The notes: generated by a model not told the origin, from the sequence alone. 64,000 nucleotides of DNA from Streptomyces zaomyceticus (GCF_014656215.1 NZ_BNBZ01000003.1:124001-188000); one strand, 5' to 3'. Positions 6,534-14,974 are shown, counted from the first letter of the stretch. Program-made: numbers and translations.

Positions 6534-7664
6534 ATGACGAATCCCCCCGGTCCCCCTCAGGGACCCCCGGGCCCGCCCTACGGCCCCCCGGGCGCGCCCT
6601 ACGGCTACGGCTACCCGCCGCCGCCCCCGCCGCCGAAGCCCGGCGTGATACCCCTGGCGCCGCTCGGCTTCAGCACGATCCTGACCGGCGCCTTCGCGAC
6701 CTTCGGCCGCTACTGGAAGCAGCTCCTGGGGGTGGCGGCGGCCGTCTACCTCGCGGCCCTGGTGGTCATCGGAGCGGCGATCGGCATCGCGTACCTGGCC
6801 GTCGGCGACATCTTCCCCGCCGTGTTCGACCTGCCCACGGGGCAGGAGCCGCGGTGGGACGACATCCGGCCGCTGATCATCGCCTTCGGCTGCGTCTGGC
6901 TGGCCGGCATGATCACGGTCCTCTGCGCGAACGCCCTGGTGGCGGCGGCCTGCCCCGCCGTCGTCCAGGAGGCGGTCCTCGGCCGTCCCACGACCTTCGG
7001 CGCGATCTGGCGCCGCTCCTGGGCCCGGATGCCGTCCGTGCTCGGCACCGTGCTGCTGACGACCGTGGCCCTGATGATCCCGATGCTGCTCTTCGCCGCC
7101 GCCTTCGTCGCGATGGTCGTCTCGCTCTTCGCCGGGCTCGCCGACGCGAGCACGGGAGCGGGCGACCAGGGCTCGATGTCGTTCGTCGCCACGCTGCTCT
7201 GGATCCTCGGCGCGCTGGCGACCCTTCCCTTCGCCCTCTGGATCTGGGTGAAGTTCAGCCTGGCCCCGGCGGCGGCCGTGATCGAGGGTCAGGGCGCGGT
7301 CGCCTCGATGCGCCGCTCCTCGCACCTGGTCCGCGGCTCCTGGTGGCGGATCTTCGGCTGTGTGCTGGCCGCGGGGATCATGGCCTCCGTCGTCGGCATG
7401 CTGATCCAGCAGGTCCTCTCCGCGCTGGTGTCGGCCCCGCTGGCGGCCACCGACTTCACGGACGAGGACTCCGCGACCGTGGTGGTCTCCGTGGTCGTCG
7501 TCGTCACGTTCCTCGCCCTCGGCCAGCTGATCAGCCAGGCGGTCGTCTCCGTCTTCCCGCCGCTGGTCACCGCCCTGCTCTACGTGGACCAGCGCATCCG
7601 CAAGGAGAACCTGGCCCACGAGCTCGTCCTGGCCGCCGGGACGCCGCCGCCGTTCAGTCGGTGA
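6534..7664 (+). CDS. Multi-pass membrane protein with Pro/Gly/Tyr-rich N-terminus
   Basis: A 376-residue membrane protein. Residues 1-35 are a proline/glycine/tyrosine-rich cytoplasmic tail (PPGPPYGPPG repeats), followed by about six hydrophobic segments around 60-85, 110-140, 165-195, 220-245, 270-300 and 320-350. Soluble loops contain TFGAIWRRSWARMPSV and SMRRSSHLVRGSWWRIFG, the paired pattern seen in the membrane domain found with some glycerophosphodiesterases and in related actinobacterial proteins of unknown function. No catalytic motif is visible, so only 'integral membrane protein' is safe. It is divergent from the SMR/TetR unit, and its end overlaps the convergent VOC gene by 11 bp. 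Confidence 0.8.
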   Translation: MTNPPGPPQGPPGPPYGPPGAPYGYGYPPPPPPPKPGVIPLAPLGFSTILTGAFATFGRYWKQLLGVAAAVYLAALVVIGAAIGIAYLAVGDIFPAVFDLPTGQEPRWDDIRPLIIAFGCVWLAGMITVLCANALVAAACPAVVQEAVLGRPTTFGAIWRRSWARMPSVLGTVLLTTVALMIPMLLFAAAFVAMVVSLFAGLADASTGAGDQGSMSFVATLLWILGALATLPFALWIWVKFSLAPAAAVIEGQGAVASMRRSSHLVRGSWWRIFGCVLAAGIMASVVGMLIQQVLSALVSAPLAATDFTDEDSATVVVSVVVVVTFLALGQLISQAVVSVFPPLVTALLYVDQRIRKENLAHELVLAAGTPPPFSR

Positions 7665-8019
7665 GCGAGGTCTTCGCCCGCAGTACGCAGAACTCGTTGC
7701 CCTCGGGGTCCGCGAGGGTCACCCAGGTGGCGTCCGCGCCCTGCCCGACATCGATCCGGCGCGCCCCGAGGGCGAGGATCCTCTCGACCTCGGCGGCCTG
7801 GTCGTCGGGCGTCAGGTCGAGGTGGAGCCGGTTCTTGACCGTCTTGCCCTCGGGCACGGCGATGAAGCACATCCCCGGCAGGGCGAGCGCGTCGGCACCG
7901 ATGACGATCTCGTCCTCGGACTCGAAGAGGATCCGCCAGTCCAGCACCCGCGACCAGAACCGGGCCTGGGCCGGCAGATCGTGGGAGTCGACGGTGAGCT
8001 GATACATGCGAACGGCCAT
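7654..8019 (-). CDS. VOC-family (glyoxalase/bleomycin-resistance-like) protein
   Basis: A 121-residue protein of the vicinal-oxygen-chelate fold, with two beta-alpha-beta-beta-beta modules: VDSHDLPAQARFWSRVLDWRI (module 1) and LHLDLTPDDQAAEVERILALGARRI, WVTLADPEGNEFCVL (module 2). The DPEGNEFCVL ending with its metal-ligand Glu is typical. Members are dioxygenases, glyoxalases or drug-binding proteins; this one cannot be assigned. Start choice is uncertain: ATG 8019 or ATG 8007. The first ATG lies inside a long hairpin at 8009-8053. It overlaps the end of the convergent membrane gene by 11 bp. Confidence 0.85.
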   Translation of the reverse strand: MAVRMYQLTVDSHDLPAQARFWSRVLDWRILFESEDEIVIGADALALPGMCFIAVPEGKTVKNRLHLDLTPDDQAAEVERILALGARRIDVGQGADATWVTLADPEGNEFCVLRAKTSLTD

Positions 8020-8084
8020 GCCCCCCAGTCTGCCTGGTGGGCATGGCCGTTCGAAAGCGCGAAACGGTCGGTCGCGGCGACCGT
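8009..8084 (-). terminator. Double hairpin after the suf operon, overlapping the VOC start
   Basis: Two inverted repeats follow the last suf gene. ACGGTCG / CGACCGT (8064-8084) begins at the stop codon. CGAACGGCCATGCCC / GGGCATGGCCGTTCG (8009-8023 and 8039-8053) has 15 perfect pairs plus an inner CCAG/CTGG stem. They probably terminate the suf transcript, and the second also folds over the start codon of the next gene. Confidence 0.6.
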
Positions 8085-8422
8085 CAGACGTTGAACCCGA
8101 GCGCGCGCAGCTGCTCCCGGCCGTCGTCCGTGATCTTGTCCGGGCCCCACGGGGGCATCCAGACCCAGTTGATCTTCAGTTCGCTGACGATGCCGTCCGT
8201 CGCGGACTTCGCCTGGTCCTCGATCACATCGGTCAGCGGGCAGGCCGCCGACGTCAGGGTCATGTCCAGCGTCGCGATGTTCGACTCGTCGATGTGGATG
8301 CCGTAGATCAGGCCCAGGTTGACGACGTCGATACCCAGCTCGGGGTCGACGACGTCGTACAGCGCCTCACGGACTTCTTCCTCGGAGGCCGGCTTCATCG
8401 TGGCCTCGGCGTTCTCGGTCAT
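8084..8422 (-). CDS. Metal-sulfur cluster assembly factor (SufT/MIP18-like, DUF59)
   Basis: A 112-residue protein of the MIP18/PaaD/SufT family. The core motif DVVDPELGIDVVNLGLIYGI (residues about 23-42) and the conserved Cys loop LTSAACPLTDVIEDQ (about 56-70) are both present; the Cys is the proposed Fe-S-handling residue. Proteins of this family help deliver clusters to target enzymes. It is the last gene of the suf operon, and its ATG overlaps the sufU stop by 4 bp (ATGA), so it is translationally coupled to the cluster scaffold gene. The terminator-like hairpins come directly after it. Confidence 0.9.
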   Translation of the reverse strand: MTENAEATMKPASEEEVREALYDVVDPELGIDVVNLGLIYGIHIDESNIATLDMTLTSAACPLTDVIEDQAKSATDGIVSELKINWVWMPPWGPDKITDDGREQLRALGFNV

Positions 8423-8883
8423 GCCGACTTCCTCTCCGCCGCGTCGCCCAGGGCCTGGGCGGTCGCGTCCTTCCACGCCATCCAGCTGAGCAGGGCGCAC
8501 TTCACACGGGCCGGGTACTTGGAGACTCCGGCGAACGCGACCGCGTCCTCCAGGATCTCCTCCATCGCGTCGTCCGGCTCGAGCTGGCCCTTGGACTGCA
8601 TCAGCTCCAGGAAGGTGCCCTGGATCTTCTGCGCCTCGGCCAGCTCCTTGCCGACGAGCAGCTCGTTGAGGACGGACGCCGAGGCCTGGCTGATCGAGCA
8701 GCCCTGACCCTCGTACGACACGTCCTCGATGCGCGAGCCGTCGTACTTCACGCGGAGCGTGATCTCGTCGCCGCACGTCGGGTTGACGTGGTGCACCTCG
8801 GCGTCGCCGTCCCGAAGACCGCGCCCGTGCGGGTGCTTGTAGTGGTCCAGGATGACGTCCTGGTACATCGAATCCAGCTTCAC
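8419..8883 (-). CDS. sufU: Fe-S cluster assembly sulfur-transfer protein SufU
   Basis: A 154-residue SufU/IscU-fold protein. It accepts persulfide from SufS and passes sulfur to SufBCD in Gram-positive SUF systems. Visible zinc/sulfur ligands are the Cys in NPTCGDE (about residue 37), the CSISQASAS loop with its Cys (about residue 62) and the Cys in RVKCALLSW near residue 127, the classic three-Cys-plus-Asp arrangement; the insertion between them is typical of SufU rather than IscU. I chose GTG 8883 over TTG 8889 because AGGGG lies 7 nt before the GTG but only 1 nt before the TTG. It follows sufS by 10 bp and overlaps the SufT-like gene. Confidence 0.93.
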   Translation of the reverse strand: MKLDSMYQDVILDHYKHPHGRGLRDGDAEVHHVNPTCGDEITLRVKYDGSRIEDVSYEGQGCSISQASASVLNELLVGKELAEAQKIQGTFLELMQSKGQLEPDDAMEEILEDAVAFAGVSKYPARVKCALLSWMAWKDATAQALGDAAERKSA

Positions 8884-8893
8884 GGCCAAGCCC

Positions 8894-10162
8894 CTACCCG
8901 AAGAAGTTCCGTACGTGCTCGAGTCCCGCGACCAGGGCGTCGACCTCGGCCGGGGTGGAGTACAGATAGAACGACGCCCGCGTGGTCGCAGGAATTCCGT
9001 ACCGCAGGCAGACCGGCCGCGCGCAGTGGTGGCCGACCCGGACGGCGATGCCCTCCTCGTCGAGGACCTGACCCACGTCGTGCGGGTGGATGTCGCCGAG
9101 CGTGAAGGAGATCGCCGCGCCGCGGTCCTCGGCCGTGGTGGGGCCGATGATCCGCAGGTCCGGAACCTCCTGGAGGCGCCGGACGGCGTACTCGGTGATC
9201 GCGTGCTCGTGGCGCGCGATGTTCTCCATGCCGATCGCCGACAGGTAGTCCACGGCCGCGCCGAGGCCGACGGCCTGGGCGATCGGGGGCGTACCCGCCT
9301 CGAACTTGTGCGGGGCCGGCGCGTACGTCGAGGAGTGCATCGAGACGGTCTCGATCATCTCGCCGCCGCCGAGGAAGGGCGGGAGGTCCTCCAGGAGCTC
9401 CTGCCGTCCCCACAGCACGCCGATGCCGGTCGGGCCGCACATCTTGTGGCCGGTGAAGGCCACGAAGTCGGCCTGGAGCGCCTGCACGTCCAGGACCATG
9501 TGCGGGGCCGCCTGCGAGGCGTCGATGCAGACCAGCGCACCGACCTCCTGGGCGCGACGGATGATCGTCTCCACCGGGTTGATCGTGCCCAGCAGGTTCG
9601 AGACCAGCGTGAACGAGACGATCTTGGTCTTCTCGGTGATGACCTCCTCGATGTTCGAGAGGTCGAGACGGCCGTCGTCGGTGAGGCCGAACCACTTCAG
9701 CTTCGCGCCCGTGCGCTGCGAGAGCAGCTGCCACGGCACGATGTTGGAGTGGTGCTCCATCTCCGTGATGGCGATCTCGGTCTCGTGGTCCACGCGGTAG
9801 GGCTCGTCGGCCCAGCCCAGCATGTTGGCCACGAGGTTGAGCGACTCCGAGGCGTTCTTGGTGAAGATCACCTCGTCGCGGCTCGGCGCGTTGATGAAGG
9901 CCGCGACCTTGTCACGGGCGCCTTCGTACAGCGCCGTCGCCTCCTCGGCGACCGTGTAGACGCCGCGGTGGACGTTGGCGTTGTGGCGCTCGTAGTACGT
10001 GTTGAGCGCGTCGAGGACCTGCCGCGGCTTCTGCGAGGTCGCCGCGGAGTCGAGGTACACGATCTTCTTGCCGTCGTGGACCACGCGATCCAGGAGCGGG
10101 AAGTCCTTGCGGATCGCCTCGGTGTCGAGGAGGCCGGAGAGCCCCTGATGGGCAGAAGTCAC
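8894..10162 (-). CDS. sufS: Cysteine desulfurase SufS
   Basis: A 422-residue PLP-dependent group II cysteine desulfurase that supplies sulfur for Fe-S clusters. Seen in order: the YLDSAATSQKP start, the NVHRGVYTV segment, EMEHHSNIVPW, the PLP-binding Lys in FTGHKMCGPTG (about residue 239), and the short active-site loop with the catalytic Cys in GHHCARPVC (about residue 377), characteristic of SufS rather than IscS. The GTG start overlaps the sufC stop (GTGA, 10159-10162), so translation is coupled. It lies between the ATPase sufC and the sulfur acceptor sufU. Confidence 0.97.
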   Translation of the reverse strand: MTSAHQGLSGLLDTEAIRKDFPLLDRVVHDGKKIVYLDSAATSQKPRQVLDALNTYYERHNANVHRGVYTVAEEATALYEGARDKVAAFINAPSRDEVIFTKNASESLNLVANMLGWADEPYRVDHETEIAITEMEHHSNIVPWQLLSQRTGAKLKWFGLTDDGRLDLSNIEEVITEKTKIVSFTLVSNLLGTINPVETIIRRAQEVGALVCIDASQAAPHMVLDVQALQADFVAFTGHKMCGPTGIGVLWGRQELLEDLPPFLGGGEMIETVSMHSSTYAPAPHKFEAGTPPIAQAVGLGAAVDYLSAIGMENIARHEHAITEYAVRRLQEVPDLRIIGPTTAEDRGAAISFTLGDIHPHDVGQVLDEEGIAVRVGHHCARPVCLRYGIPATTRASFYLYSTPAEVDALVAGLEHVRNFFG

Positions 10163-10923
10163 GCGGACGCGCCACCCTTCACGTACTTGTCGTAGCCCTC
10201 GTTCTCCAGGACGTCGGCGAGCTCGGCGCCACCGGACTCGGCGATGCGGCCGTTCGCGAAGACGTGCACGAAGTCGGGCTTGATGTAGCGGAGGATCCGC
10301 GTGTAGTGGGTGATCAGCAGGGTGCCGACCTCGCCGGTCTCGCGGACGCGGTTGACGCCCTCGGAGACGACGCGCAGGGCGTCGACGTCGAGGCCGGAGT
10401 CAGTCTCGTCGAGGATCGCGATCTTCGGCTTGAGCAGTTCGAGCTGGAGGATCTCGTGGCGCTTCTTCTCGCCGCCGGAGAAGCCCTCGTTGACGTTGCG
10501 CTCGGCGAAGGCCGGGTCCATCTGGAGCTGCTCCATCGCGGACTTGACCTCCTTCACCCAGGTGCGCAGCTTGGGCGCCTCGCCGCGGACGGCGGTGGCG
10601 GAGGTGCGCAGGAAGTTGGAGACCGAGACACCGGGGACCTCGACCGGGTACTGCATGGCGAGGAAGACGCCGGCGCGGGCGCGCTCGTCGACCGACATCT
10701 CCAGGACGTCCTCACCGTCGAGGGTGACGGTGCCGCCGGTGACCGTGTACTTCGGGTGGCCGGCGAGGGAGTAGGCCAGGGTCGACTTGCCGGAGCCGTT
10801 GGGGCCCATGACGGCGTGGGTCTCGCCCTGCTTGATGGTCAGGTCGACGCCCTTGAGGATCTCGCGGGGGCCGTTCTCCGCCTCGACGGAGACGTGCAGG
10901 TCGTGGATTTCAAGCGTTGCCAT
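10159..10923 (-). CDS. sufC: Fe-S cluster assembly ATPase SufC
   Basis: A 254-residue ABC-type ATPase that drives conformational change in the SufB2C2/SufBCD scaffold. Walker A GPNGSGKST (about residues 39-47), the Q-loop in AMQYPVEVPG, signature FSGGEKKRHEI, Walker B IAILDETDSGLD and H-loop ITHY are all visible. The YPVEVPG and SGGEKKR forms are typical of SufC rather than transporters, and no membrane partner is adjacent. I start at ATG 10923, which fits MATLEIHDLHV; an upstream in-frame ATG would add a Ser/Pro tail not seen in the family. Confidence 0.96.
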   Translation of the reverse strand: MATLEIHDLHVSVEAENGPREILKGVDLTIKQGETHAVMGPNGSGKSTLAYSLAGHPKYTVTGGTVTLDGEDVLEMSVDERARAGVFLAMQYPVEVPGVSVSNFLRTSATAVRGEAPKLRTWVKEVKSAMEQLQMDPAFAERNVNEGFSGGEKKRHEILQLELLKPKIAILDETDSGLDVDALRVVSEGVNRVRETGEVGTLLITHYTRILRYIKPDFVHVFANGRIAESGGAELADVLENEGYDKYVKGGASA

Positions 10924-10930
10924 GGGTGAC

Positions 10931-11248
10931 TCAGGACTCCTGGGTGACGGAGACGAGCACATCGTCCCCTTCGATCTTTACGGGGTAAACGGGCACGGGG
11001 CGCGTCGCGGGAAGGCCGGAGGGCTTGCCGGTCCGGAGGTCGAAGCTGGAGCCGTGCAGCCAGCACTCGATGGCGCAGTCCTCGACCTCGCCCTCCGAGA
11101 GGGAGACGTTCGCGTGCGAGCAGATGTCGTTGATCGCGAACACCTCGCCCTCGGTGTGCACGACCGACACCGGCGTGCCGTCGACCTCGACCCGCTTCGG
11201 GGTGTCGGCCTCCAGCTCGCTCAGCGCGCAGACTCGGACGAAGGCCAT
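10931..11248 (-). CDS. Rieske [2Fe-2S] ferredoxin-like protein in the suf operon
   Basis: A 105-residue single Rieske domain. The two cluster-binding motifs are CSHANV (residues about 43-45, C-x-H) and CWLHGSSF (about 62-65, C-x2-H), spaced as in non-haem dioxygenase ferredoxins. There is no signal peptide, so it is cytosolic. The start overlaps the sufD stop by one base (TGATG) and sufC follows after 7 bp, which ties its expression tightly to Fe-S assembly. It may donate electrons for cluster formation or be a monitored client. Automated annotation often names this protein a phenylpropionate dioxygenase ferredoxin subunit, which the context does not support. Confidence 0.92.
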   Translation of the reverse strand: MAFVRVCALSELEADTPKRVEVDGTPVSVVHTEGEVFAINDICSHANVSLSEGEVEDCAIECWLHGSSFDLRTGKPSGLPATRPVPVYPVKIEGDDVLVSVTQES

Positions 11249-12429
11249 CAGACGGAGGCCTCCAGCTCGGCCTCGATCTTGGCGAGGAGGCGCTCCTGGA
11301 CGTCCGGCAGACCGATCTGCTGGACGAGTTCCGCGAAGAAGCCGCGGACGACGAGGCGGCGGGCCTCGGCCTGCGGGATACCGCGGGACATCAGGTAGAA
11401 GAGCTGCTCGTCGTCGAAACGGCCGGTGGCCGAGGCGTGACCGGCGCCGGCGATCTCGCCGGTCTCGATCTCCAGGTTCGGCACGGAGTCGACCCGGGCG
11501 CCGTCCGTGAGGACCAGGTTCCGGTTGAGCTCGTACGTGTCGGTGCCCTCGGCGGCGGCCTGGATGAGCACGTCGCCGATCCAGACGGCGTGCGCGTCCT
11601 GGCCCTGCAGCGCGCCCTTGTAGGCCACGTTGGACTTGCAGTGCGGCGTGTTGTGGTCGACCAGGAGGCGGTGCTCCTGGTGCTGGCCCGCGTCGGTGAA
11701 GTACAGACCGAAGAGCTCGGCCTCGCCGCCGGGGGCCGCGTACGACACACGCGGGTGGATGCGGACGACGTCGCCGCCGAAGGTCACGACGACGGACTTG
11801 AAGGAGGCGTCGCGGCCGACCAGCGCGTTGTGCTGGGCGACGTGGACGGCCTTCTCGTCCCAGTCCTGGACGGAGACGACGGTCAGCTTCGCGCCGTCGC
11901 CGAGGACGTAGTCGACGTTGGCGGCGAGCACCGCGTCACCGGTGTGGTCGATGACCACGACGGCCTCGGCGAAGGCGCCGAGCTCGATGACCTGGTGGCC
12001 GAAGGCGACCCCGCCCTGGCCGTGCACCGCGATGCGGATCGGCTCGGTGAGGACGGCCTCCTTGGCGACGGTGACGACCGAGGCCTTCTCGAAGGAGGAG
12101 TACGCCTGGGCGGCGACGCGGTCGACCGGCTTGCCGGCCTTGCCGAGACGCTCGTCCTCACGGCCGACGGTCTCCACGGTGACGCCCTCGGGGGCCTCGA
12201 TCTCGACCTTGACGCCCTCGCCGGACGCGACGGCGGTGCCGTCGTGCAGGCCGCGGAGTCGGGCGAGCGGGGTGAACCGCCACTCCTCCTCGCGGCCGTG
12301 CGGGACCGGGAAGTCCGCGACGTCGAAGGACGGGGGCGCGCTCATGCGCGTGGCGACGGTGGACTCGGCGGCCACCGCGATCGAGCCGGCGGTGGTGGAG
12401 CCCGCCGGGATGTTCTGAGCCTCAGCCAT
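11248..12429 (-). CDS. sufD: Fe-S cluster assembly protein SufD
   Basis: A 393-residue SufB/SufD-family scaffold subunit. The N-terminal PHGREEEWRFTPLARL segment (about residues 43-58) and the C-terminal parallel beta-helix with the family's LYFTDAGQHQEHRLLVDHNTPHCKSNVAYKGAL and LSRGIPQAEARRLVVRGFF-type ending are clear; here the ending reads YLMSRGIPQAEARRLVVRGFFAEL. SufD lacks the SufB cluster-ligand pattern and pairs with SufB and SufC. I chose ATG 12429 because the longer frame upstream is the shadow of sufB. It lies 68 bp after sufB. Confidence 0.94.
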   Translation of the reverse strand: MAEAQNIPAGSTTAGSIAVAAESTVATRMSAPPSFDVADFPVPHGREEEWRFTPLARLRGLHDGTAVASGEGVKVEIEAPEGVTVETVGREDERLGKAGKPVDRVAAQAYSSFEKASVVTVAKEAVLTEPIRIAVHGQGGVAFGHQVIELGAFAEAVVVIDHTGDAVLAANVDYVLGDGAKLTVVSVQDWDEKAVHVAQHNALVGRDASFKSVVVTFGGDVVRIHPRVSYAAPGGEAELFGLYFTDAGQHQEHRLLVDHNTPHCKSNVAYKGALQGQDAHAVWIGDVLIQAAAEGTDTYELNRNLVLTDGARVDSVPNLEIETGEIAGAGHASATGRFDDEQLFYLMSRGIPQAEARRLVVRGFFAELVQQIGLPDVQERLLAKIEAELEASV

Positions 12430-12497
12430 GGCTGTCGTGTTGCTCTCTTCCTGCGTACGTACGAAGTCGGTCGCTGCGAACGGGGGCGGTGGCGTCG

Positions 12498-13913
12498 TCA
12501 GCCGACCGCGCCTTCCATCTGCAGCTCGATCAGCCGGTTGAGCTCCAGGGCGTACTCCATTGGGAGTTCCTTGGCGATGGGCTCGACGAAGCCGCGGACG
12601 ATCATCGCCATGGCCTCGAACTCGGTGAGGCCGCGGCTCATCAGGTAGAAGAGCTGGTCCTCGGAGACCTTGGAGACGGTGGCCTCGTGGCCCATGGAGA
12701 CGTCGTCCTCGCGCACGTCCACGTAGGGGTACGTGTCCGAGCGGGAGATCGTGTCGACGAGGAGCGCGTCGCACAGCACGTTGGACTTGGCGCCCGGGGC
12801 ACCCTCGCCGATCTCGATGAGACCGCGGTAGGAGGTGCGGCCGCCGCCTCGCGCCACCGACTTGGAGACGATGTTGGAGGAGGTGTTCGGGGCCATGTGG
12901 ACCATCTTGGCGCCGGCGTCCTGGTGCTGGCCCTCGCCCGCGAAGGCGATGGAGAGGGTCTCGCCCTTGGCGTGCTCGCCCATCAGGTAGACGGCCGGGT
13001 ACTTCATGGTGACCTTGGAGCCGATGTTGCCGTCGACCCACTCCATGGTGGCGCCCTCGTAGGCGACGGCGCGCTTGGTCACCAGGTTGTAGACGTTGTT
13101 CGACCAGTTCTGGATGGTCGTGTAACGGCAGCGCGCGCCCTTCTTGACGATGATCTCGACCACGGCGCTGTGCAGCGAGTCCGAGGAGTAGATCGGGGCG
13201 GTGCAGCCCTCGACGTAGTGGACGTAGGCGTCCTCGTCGACGACGATCAGCGTCCGCTCGAACTGGCCCATGTTCTCCGTGTTGATACGGAAGTAGGCCT
13301 GGAGCGGGATCTCGACGTGCACGCCCTTCGGCACGTAGATGAACGATCCGCCGGACCAGACGGCGGTGTTCAGGGAGGCGAACTTGTTGTCGCCGACCGG
13401 GATGATCGTGCCGAAGTACTCGCGGAAGAGCTCCTCGTGCTCCTTCAGCGCGGTGTCCGTGTCGACGAAGATGACGCCCTGCTCCTCCAGGTCCTCGCGG
13501 ATCTGGTGGTAGACGACCTCGGACTCGTACTGGGCGGCGACACCGGCGACGAGGCGCTGCTTCTCCGCCTCGGGGATGCCGAGCTTGTCGTACGTGTTCT
13601 TGATGTCCTCCGGCAGGTCCTCCCAGGACTCGGCCTGCTTCTCGGTGGACCGCACGAAGTACTTGATGTTGTCGAAGTCGATGCCGGAGAGGTCGGAGCC
13701 CCAGGTCGGCATGGGCTTCTTGTCGAAGAGCCGCAGACCCTTGAGACGCAGCTTCAGCATCCACTCGGGCTCGTTCTTCTTCGAGGAGATGTCGCGGACG
13801 ACGTCCTCGTTCAGACCGCGCTTGGCGGTGGCACCGGCGGCGTCGGAGTCGGCCCAGCCGTACTCGTACCGACCCAGGCCCTCGAGCTCGGGGTGGCTGA
13901 TCTCGGTGGTCAT
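12498..13913 (-). CDS. sufB: Fe-S cluster assembly protein SufB
   Basis: A 471-residue SUF scaffold on which the nascent cluster is built. It begins with [14 protein letters not shown] and contains the conserved blocks [69 protein letters not shown] and the ending [20 protein letters not shown]. The Cys in EGCTAP and in [10 protein letters not shown] are candidates for sulfur handling, as in E. coli SufB. The ATG overlaps the sufR stop by 4 bp, which makes it the second gene of the operon. Confidence 0.97.
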   Translation of the reverse strand: MTTEISHPELEGLGRYEYGWADSDAAGATAKRGLNEDVVRDISSKKNEPEWMLKLRLKGLRLFDKKPMPTWGSDLSGIDFDNIKYFVRSTEKQAESWEDLPEDIKNTYDKLGIPEAEKQRLVAGVAAQYESEVVYHQIREDLEEQGVIFVDTDTALKEHEELFREYFGTIIPVGDNKFASLNTAVWSGGSFIYVPKGVHVEIPLQAYFRINTENMGQFERTLIVVDEDAYVHYVEGCTAPIYSSDSLHSAVVEIIVKKGARCRYTTIQNWSNNVYNLVTKRAVAYEGATMEWVDGNIGSKVTMKYPAVYLMGEHAKGETLSIAFAGEGQHQDAGAKMVHMAPNTSSNIVSKSVARGGGRTSYRGLIEIGEGAPGAKSNVLCDALLVDTISRSDTYPYVDVREDDVSMGHEATVSKVSEDQLFYLMSRGLTEFEAMAMIVRGFVEPIAKELPMEYALELNRLIELQMEGAVG

Positions 13914-14635
13914 GCGGGGTTCCTCCCGGCCGTACTTACGGATGCTGATTCGGTGGTCTGTGGGGCGCCGTGCGGGATGAACGTGGTGCAGACGCCGTCA
14001 CCATGCGCGATGGTGGCCAGACGCTGGACGTGCGTTCCCAGGAGGCGGGAGAAGAACTCCGTCTCCGCCTCGCACAGCTGTGGGTACTGCTCGGCGACGT
14101 GGGCGACCGGGCAGTGGTGCTGGCAGAGCTGCTCGCCGACCGGCGCGTTCCGCGCAGTGGCAGCGTACCCGTCCGCGGTCAGGGCCTTGGCGAGCGCCTC
14201 GGTCCGCTGCGCGGGGTCGGCCGCCTCGACGGCCCGGCGGTACGTGTCCGCCTGGGCCTCGATCCGGTCGCGGGCGAAGGCTGCCACGGCGGCCTCCCCG
14301 CCCGCGTTGCGCTCGATCCACTGGAGTGCCTCGACGGCGAGGGAGTCGTACGACTGGTCGAAGGCGTCCCTGCCGCAGTCGGTGAGCGCGAAGACCTTCG
14401 CGGGGCGGCCACGGGCGCGGGCCCCGTAGACGCGCTGCTCGCGGGCCTCGACGACGTTCTCGGCCACCAGCGAGTCGAGGTGCCGGCGGACGGCGGCCTG
14501 GGTGAGGCGGAGCCGTCCGGCGAGGTCGGCGACGGTCGACGGCCCGTGGTCCAGGATCGACCGCGCCACCCGGTTGCGCGTCGAACGCTCACGGGTCGCG
14601 AGTTCCTCCACCGGAGCCGCGCCAACGTTTTTCAC
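13910..14635 (-). CDS. sufR: SufR-type Fe-S-sensing repressor of the suf operon
   Basis: A 241-residue regulator. Residues about 17-95 form a winged helix ([38 protein letters not shown]) with a basic wing ([14 protein letters not shown]). The C-terminal part holds the Cys set [21 protein letters not shown], the C-x3-C...C pattern known to bind an Fe-S cluster in SufR. When the cluster is present SufR represses suf; when it is lost the operon is induced. The start is GTG 14635, with no Shine-Dalgarno sequence and no in-frame alternative, so a leaderless or near-leaderless mRNA is likely. The start codon lies inside its own operator (14635-14648). sufB overlaps its stop. Confidence 0.93.
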   Translation of the reverse strand: MKNVGAAPVEELATRERSTRNRVARSILDHGPSTVADLAGRLRLTQAAVRRHLDSLVAENVVEAREQRVYGARARGRPAKVFALTDCGRDAFDQSYDSLAVEALQWIERNAGGEAAVAAFARDRIEAQADTYRRAVEAADPAQRTEALAKALTADGYAATARNAPVGEQLCQHHCPVAHVAEQYPQLCEAETEFFSRLLGTHVQRLATIAHGDGVCTTFIPHGAPQTTESASVSTAGRNPA

Positions 14636-14648
14636 AACGCCATTGTTG
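14635..14648. promoter_or_regulatory. SufR operator, CAAC-N6-GTTG
   Basis: CAAC-GCCATT-GTTG forms a perfect 4+4 dyad with a 6-nt spacer, the motif I recall being reported for SufR autoregulation in Streptomyces. It covers the sufR start codon (GTG 14635-14633) and lies just downstream of an AT-rich TAATTA (14656-14651) that could be the -10, so binding would block the promoter. Confidence 0.8.
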
Positions 14649-14706
14649 CGTAATTAATCTCGGCCTGACAAGCGGCGCCGGGAGTGGTGGCGGTGCCGTG
14701 CGTCAC

Positions 14707-14725
14707 TCAGGTAAGGCTTACCTGA
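14707..14725. promoter_or_regulatory. DtxR/DmdR/IdeR-type iron box
   Basis: TCAGGTAAGGCTTACCTGA is palindromic apart from its central base and matches the DtxR-family consensus (TTAGGTTAGSCTAACCTAA) at 15 of 19 positions. In Streptomyces, DmdR1 bound to Fe(II) represses from such boxes. It lies 72 bp upstream of sufR and 250 bp upstream of the exporter ATG, so the controlled gene is uncertain. Confidence 0.75.
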
Positions 14726-14961
14726 CCTGCGGAAATGATCATTCATAGGACGAATCACCGGCCCGATCCGGCCGCCCCCGCAAGCCCGTACGCGCAGGCC
14801 ACACCGGCTCCGCGGCGCCGATGCCACCCGGTCACAGCGAACGGAAGACAGCGTTCCGGATCACCGGAACCTGCCGCTCCGTCCAAGATCGTCGCCGGGA
14901 AAATATCCCCGCCCGCCATCCGCCGACCGGCCCCGCGCCGGGAGGACCTCCGGCCCCTCTC

Positions 14962-14967
14962 TAGACT
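14962..14967 (+). promoter_or_regulatory. -10 element (TAGACT) of a leaderless promoter for the ABC exporter
   Basis: TAGACT ends exactly 7 nt before ATG 14975, and no convincing Shine-Dalgarno sequence is present. No good -35 is visible at 17-19 nt. Confidence 0.55.
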
Positions 14968-14974
14968 TCCCGTC

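Larger units (their letters stand above)
14636..14974. other. 339-bp divergent intergenic region between sufR and the ABC exporter
   Basis: From left to right it holds the SufR box and sufR promoter (14635-14660), a GC-rich stretch, a 19-bp iron box at 14707-14725, and then about 230 bp of Pro/Arg-coding-like sequence leading to the TAGACT promoter of the exporter. The frame of the ABC gene stays open back to an ATG at 14735, but the extra 80 residues are low-complexity R/P/A and I treat them as noncoding. No RNA gene is evident. Confidence 0.6.

Noticed and set aside
14735..14974. N-terminal extension of the ABC ATPase from ATG 14735
   Set aside because: 80 residues of Arg/Pro/Ala low complexity before a normal ABC start, and a TAGACT element sits 7 nt before ATG 14975. 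Kept only as intergenic sequence, although the iron box just upstream of 14735 makes it worth a glance.
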